A program made the translations under genes and the position numbers. Below, piece after piece: positions 6,628 to 8,015 of a stretch of DNA of 8,015 nt. Within the stretch, counting starts at the first letter, position 1; each line of letters begins with the position of its first letter. Under the pieces are notes generated by a model. It was not told the DNA's origin and made no database searches. It saw only the letters and a list, made by a program, of their open reading frames with translations. This DNA comes from an uncultured Lachnospiraceae bacterium (lineage in GTDB: Bacteria; Bacillota; Clostridia; Lachnospirales; Lachnospiraceae). The stretch is taken from NCBI GenBank assembly GCA_934351765.1, contig CAKRJM010000099.1, positions 1 to 8,015 on the forward strand. Reading direction: 5' to 3'.

Positions 6628-6633
6628 TATAAT
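6628..6633 (+). promoter_or_regulatory. Candidate -10 box of the epimerase operon
   Basis: A perfect TATAAT lies about 97 bases before the epimerase start. No good -35 box sits at 16-18 bases: the nearby TTGACA (6600-6605) is 22 bases away, too far for normal sigma-A spacing. Using that TTGACA with a 17-nt spacer selects the poor TAATCT (6623-6628) instead. The promoter may be weak and activator-dependent. The candidate minus-strand GATTAT box (6634-6629) overlaps it almost exactly. Confidence 0.4.
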
Positions 6634-6657
6634 CAGGGATTTTGGGGAAATTGTAAA
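6629..6657 (-). promoter_or_regulatory. Candidate divergent promoter for the small ORF
   Basis: On the minus strand TTTACA (6657-6652, five of six matches) is followed by a 17-nt spacer and GATTAT (6634-6629, four of six matches). It would start transcription near 6622, just ahead of the 44-codon frame. The AT-rich sequence makes chance matches fairly likely. Confidence 0.3.
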
Positions 6658-6683
6658 ATTGCACAGTTCCCCCTTTTCCAAAA
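6640..6683 (+). promoter_or_regulatory. Leader inverted repeats upstream of the epimerase
   Basis: GGGGAA (6644-6649) pairs with TTCCCC (6667-6672). The overlapping TTTTGG (6640-6645) can instead pair with CCAAAA (6678-6683). These alternative pairings sit at the 5' end of the predicted epimerase transcript, about 50-90 bases before its start codon. No T-run follows, so it is not an intrinsic terminator. Confidence 0.25.
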
Positions 6684-6730
6684 ACGGCAATGATTAAACT
6701 GAAATAAAAAAGAATCAAGGAGGACGTATT

Positions 6731-7588
6731 ATGTATTTCAAGTTCGGTGTTGACAGCTTTATCTGGACCGAAGACTTCAAAGAAAAAGATCTTTGGATCA
6801 TCCGTAAAGCAAAGGAAATGGGCTTTGAAGTGATCGACTTTGCAATCGCAAATCCTTTCACATTCCCGACCGAAGCAGTAAAGGCAGAGTTAGAGAAGGT
6901 TGGTATCGACTGCGTATGCACCACAACCCTGACTGCCGAAACAAACCCGATCTCCCCCGATCCCGAGATCCGGAAAGCTTCTGTAAAGGCTATGAAGAAG
7001 TGCATTGATATCTGTAATACCCTCGGTGCTCCGATCCTGGGCGGCGTAAACTACGCAGCATGGGGTTACCTGACCAAGAAGCCCCGTACCGAGCAGGAGT
7101 GGAACTGGGCGGTTGAATGCATGAAAGAAAATACCGCTTATGCAAAGGAAACCGGCGACGTTGTGATCTGCGTGGAGTGCGTAAACCGTTTCGAAACTCA
7201 TATGTTAAACATCGCCGAGGATGCTGTGAAGTTCTGTAAGGATGTAGGCGGCGACAACATCAAGGTTCACCTTGACTGCTTCCATATGATCCGTGAAGAG
7301 AAGAGCTATTCCGGCGCTGTAAAGACCTGCGGCAAGGAATACCTCGGCTATATCCATGTTAATGAAAATGACAGAGGAATCCCCGGAACCGGACTTGTTC
7401 CTTTCAAGGAATTCTTCCAGGCAGTCCATGATATCGGCTATGACGGACCTCTGGTAATCGAATCCTTTGATCCCAGCTTCACCGAACTTGCCGGAAACTG
7501 TGCGATCTGGCGTAATTTCGCCCCCACCGGCGAGGATCTGGCACGCGACGGTCTTGCAAACCTGAAGGCAATCGCTGCTGAGCTGTAA
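6731..7588 (+). CDS. Ketose 3-epimerase family TIM-barrel protein (tagatose/allulose 3-epimerase-like)
   Basis: This 285-residue protein belongs to the xylose isomerase-like TIM-barrel superfamily and looks closest to D-tagatose/D-allulose 3-epimerases, which interconvert free ketoses at carbon 3 using a divalent metal. The visible active site is complete: metal ligands Glu149, Asp182 (in HLDCFHM), His209 and Glu244 (in VIESF); catalytic Glu155 in VNRFE; and Arg215 in the HVNENDRG loop. Spacing follows the A. tumefaciens enzyme (152, 185, 211, 246, 158 and 217, from memory). The usual MNIEE after Phe-His is changed to MIREE, and N-terminal substrate-pocket residues differ, so the actual sugar cannot be read off. 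The start is ATG at 6731, seven bases after AAGGAGG. It is followed 101 bases later by an RpiB-like gene, which points to a carbohydrate catabolic operon. Overall role: epimerase or isomerase, substrate unknown. Confidence 0.88.
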   Translation: MYFKFGVDSFIWTEDFKEKDLWIIRKAKEMGFEVIDFAIANPFTFPTEAVKAELEKVGIDCVCTTTLTAETNPISPDPEIRKASVKAMKKCIDICNTLGAPILGGVNYAAWGYLTKKPRTEQEWNWAVECMKENTAYAKETGDVVICVECVNRFETHMLNIAEDAVKFCKDVGGDNIKVHLDCFHMIREEKSYSGAVKTCGKEYLGYIHVNENDRGIPGTGLVPFKEFFQAVHDIGYDGPLVIESFDPSFTELAGNCAIWRNFAPTGEDLARDGLANLKAIAAEL

Positions 7589-7600
7589 AAATGGCTGTCA

Positions 7601-7620
7601 CACAGGAGCTGTCTCCTGTG
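7601..7620 (+). other. Perfect 8-bp stem-loop after the epimerase gene
   Basis: CACAGGAG (7601-7608) pairs perfectly with CTCCTGTG (7613-7620) around a CTGT loop, 12 bases after the epimerase stop codon. The sequence that follows (CTATAAGATAA) lacks a U-run, so termination is unlikely. It could protect the epimerase mRNA 3' end or mark a processing site. Confidence 0.5.
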
Positions 7621-7635
7621 CTATAAGATAATTCC

Positions 7636-7663
7636 GGTCTGCATGGCTTTTGCTTTGCAGACC
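7636..7663 (+). other. Perfect 8-bp stem-loop before the RpiB-like gene
   Basis: GGTCTGCA (7636-7643) pairs perfectly with TGCAGACC (7656-7663) around a 12-nt loop that itself contains GC/GC. No U-run follows. It ends 11 bases before the ribosome binding site AGAGGT (7675-7680), which it leaves exposed. Together with the preceding hairpin it fills most of the gap and may set the relative expression of the two genes. Confidence 0.5.
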
Positions 7664-7689
7664 AGCTGATGAAAAGAGGTAATAGAAAA

Positions 7690-8015
7690 ATGAAAATCGC
7701 AATCGGCTGTGACGAGGCTGCATACGCATTAAAGGTAGCCATCATGAAGCATCTGGACACCAAGGAGGACATCGAATACAAGGATTTCGGCGCCGCAGAA
7801 GGAGAAGTGATCCTTTATCCCGACGTTGCACAGAAGGTCGCTGAGGCCGTTGCACGCGGCGAATTCGAGCGCGGTATCCTGGTATGCGGTACCGGTCTCG
7901 GTATGTGCATCGTTGCCAACAAGGTTCCCGGCATCCGCGCGGCAGTATGCCACGATCCTTTCTCCACCGAGCGTTCCAGAAAGAGCAACAACGCACAGAT
8001 CATGTGCATGGGCGA
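7690..8015 (+). CDS. RpiB/LacA/LacB family sugar-phosphate isomerase, 3' end outside window
   Basis: The visible 108 residues cover most of a protein whose family is about 145-150 residues long; the frame runs off the window. The fold markers are clear: MKIAIGCDEAAYALK at the N-terminus, YPDVA (43-47), and VCGTGLGMCIVANKVPGIRA (65-84), where Cys66 and Thr68 match the catalytic residues of E. coli RpiB. The family interconverts aldose and ketose phosphates such as ribose 5-phosphate/ribulose 5-phosphate. The position that I align with E. coli His99, thought to open the sugar ring, is Ser99 here, within a KSNNAQ stretch instead of the usual HND-type motif. That resembles the EryI/DerI-like branch acting on four-carbon sugar phosphates, so I avoid the symbol rpiB. 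The ATG at 7690 follows AGAGGT by nine bases. It is probably co-transcribed with the epimerase. Confidence 0.9.
   Translation, partial: MKIAIGCDEAAYALKVAIMKHLDTKEDIEYKDFGAAEGEVILYPDVAQKVAEAVARGEFERGILVCGTGLGMCIVANKVPGIRAAVCHDPFSTERSRKSNNAQIMCMG

Noticed and set aside
6600..6633. A consensus promoter TTGACA/TATAAT for the epimerase
   Set aside because: Both boxes are perfect, but the spacer is 22 bases, well outside the usual 16-18. Only the -10 box is kept, with low confidence.
6644..6665. Sigma-54 promoter using TTGCA near 6660
   Set aside because: The required GG is not ten bases upstream of the GC; the nearest GG is too far away.
7664..7692. Hammerhead-like core CTGATGA ... GAAA before the RpiB-like gene
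   Set aside because: The bases between the two motifs cannot form the required stem II, and no flanking stems I or III are present.
1..8015. CRISPR array, prophage, insertion sequence, tRNA or rRNA
   Set aside because: I found no regularly spaced repeats, integrase or transposase sequence, or tRNA-like cloverleaf on reading both strands. The only tandem repeats are the short 18-bp and 10-bp ones described.

Overview
The window looks like a chromosomal segment of a mid-GC Firmicute, most likely a Lachnospiraceae-type clostridium. The grounds are the complete gatCAB operon, strong AGGAGG-type ribosome binding sites, TTG and GTG starts, sigma-A-like promoters and the protein sequence styles. 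This is inference from gene content; no 16S or database search was possible.

Layout. (1) 1-193: an intergenic segment with a nested inverted repeat, a terminator-like hairpin and a TTGACA/TAAGAT promoter. (2) 194-1465 (+): a CNNM/CorC-type membrane protein (DUF21, CBS pair, CorC_HlyC domain). (3) 1466-1667: a convergent gap centred on a strong, probably bidirectional terminator. (4) 1668-5476 (-): a tight operon transcribed gatC, gatA, gatB and then a five-helix CmpB-family (PF06541) membrane protein. It has its own promoter and a leader of about 100 nt carrying a 13-bp terminator-like hairpin. (5) 5710-6378 (-): an unrecognised two-helix membrane protein with acidic tails and a coding tandem repeat, under its own extended -10 promoter. 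(6) 6379-6730: an AT-rich divergent control region that may also encode a 44-residue small protein on the minus strand. (7) 6731-8015 (+): a ketose 3-epimerase-like TIM barrel followed by an RpiB/LacAB-type isomerase that runs off the window, with two perfect stem-loops between them.

How the genes work together. GatCAB converts misacylated Glu-tRNA(Gln) and/or Asp-tRNA(Asn) to the amidated forms and is housekeeping. The epimerase and RpiB-like pair looks like part of a carbohydrate operon continuing to the right. In the RpiB-like protein the position I align with the ring-opening His of E. coli RpiB is Ser (residue 99, in an SNNAQ motif), which points to an open-chain, perhaps four-carbon, sugar phosphate.

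I found no CRISPR array, phage, transposase, tRNA or rRNA. Most of the window is conserved core genome. The items most worth a second look are the RpiB-like active-site change, the gatC leader hairpin, the terminator/ribosome-site overlap before the CorC-type gene, and the possible small protein.
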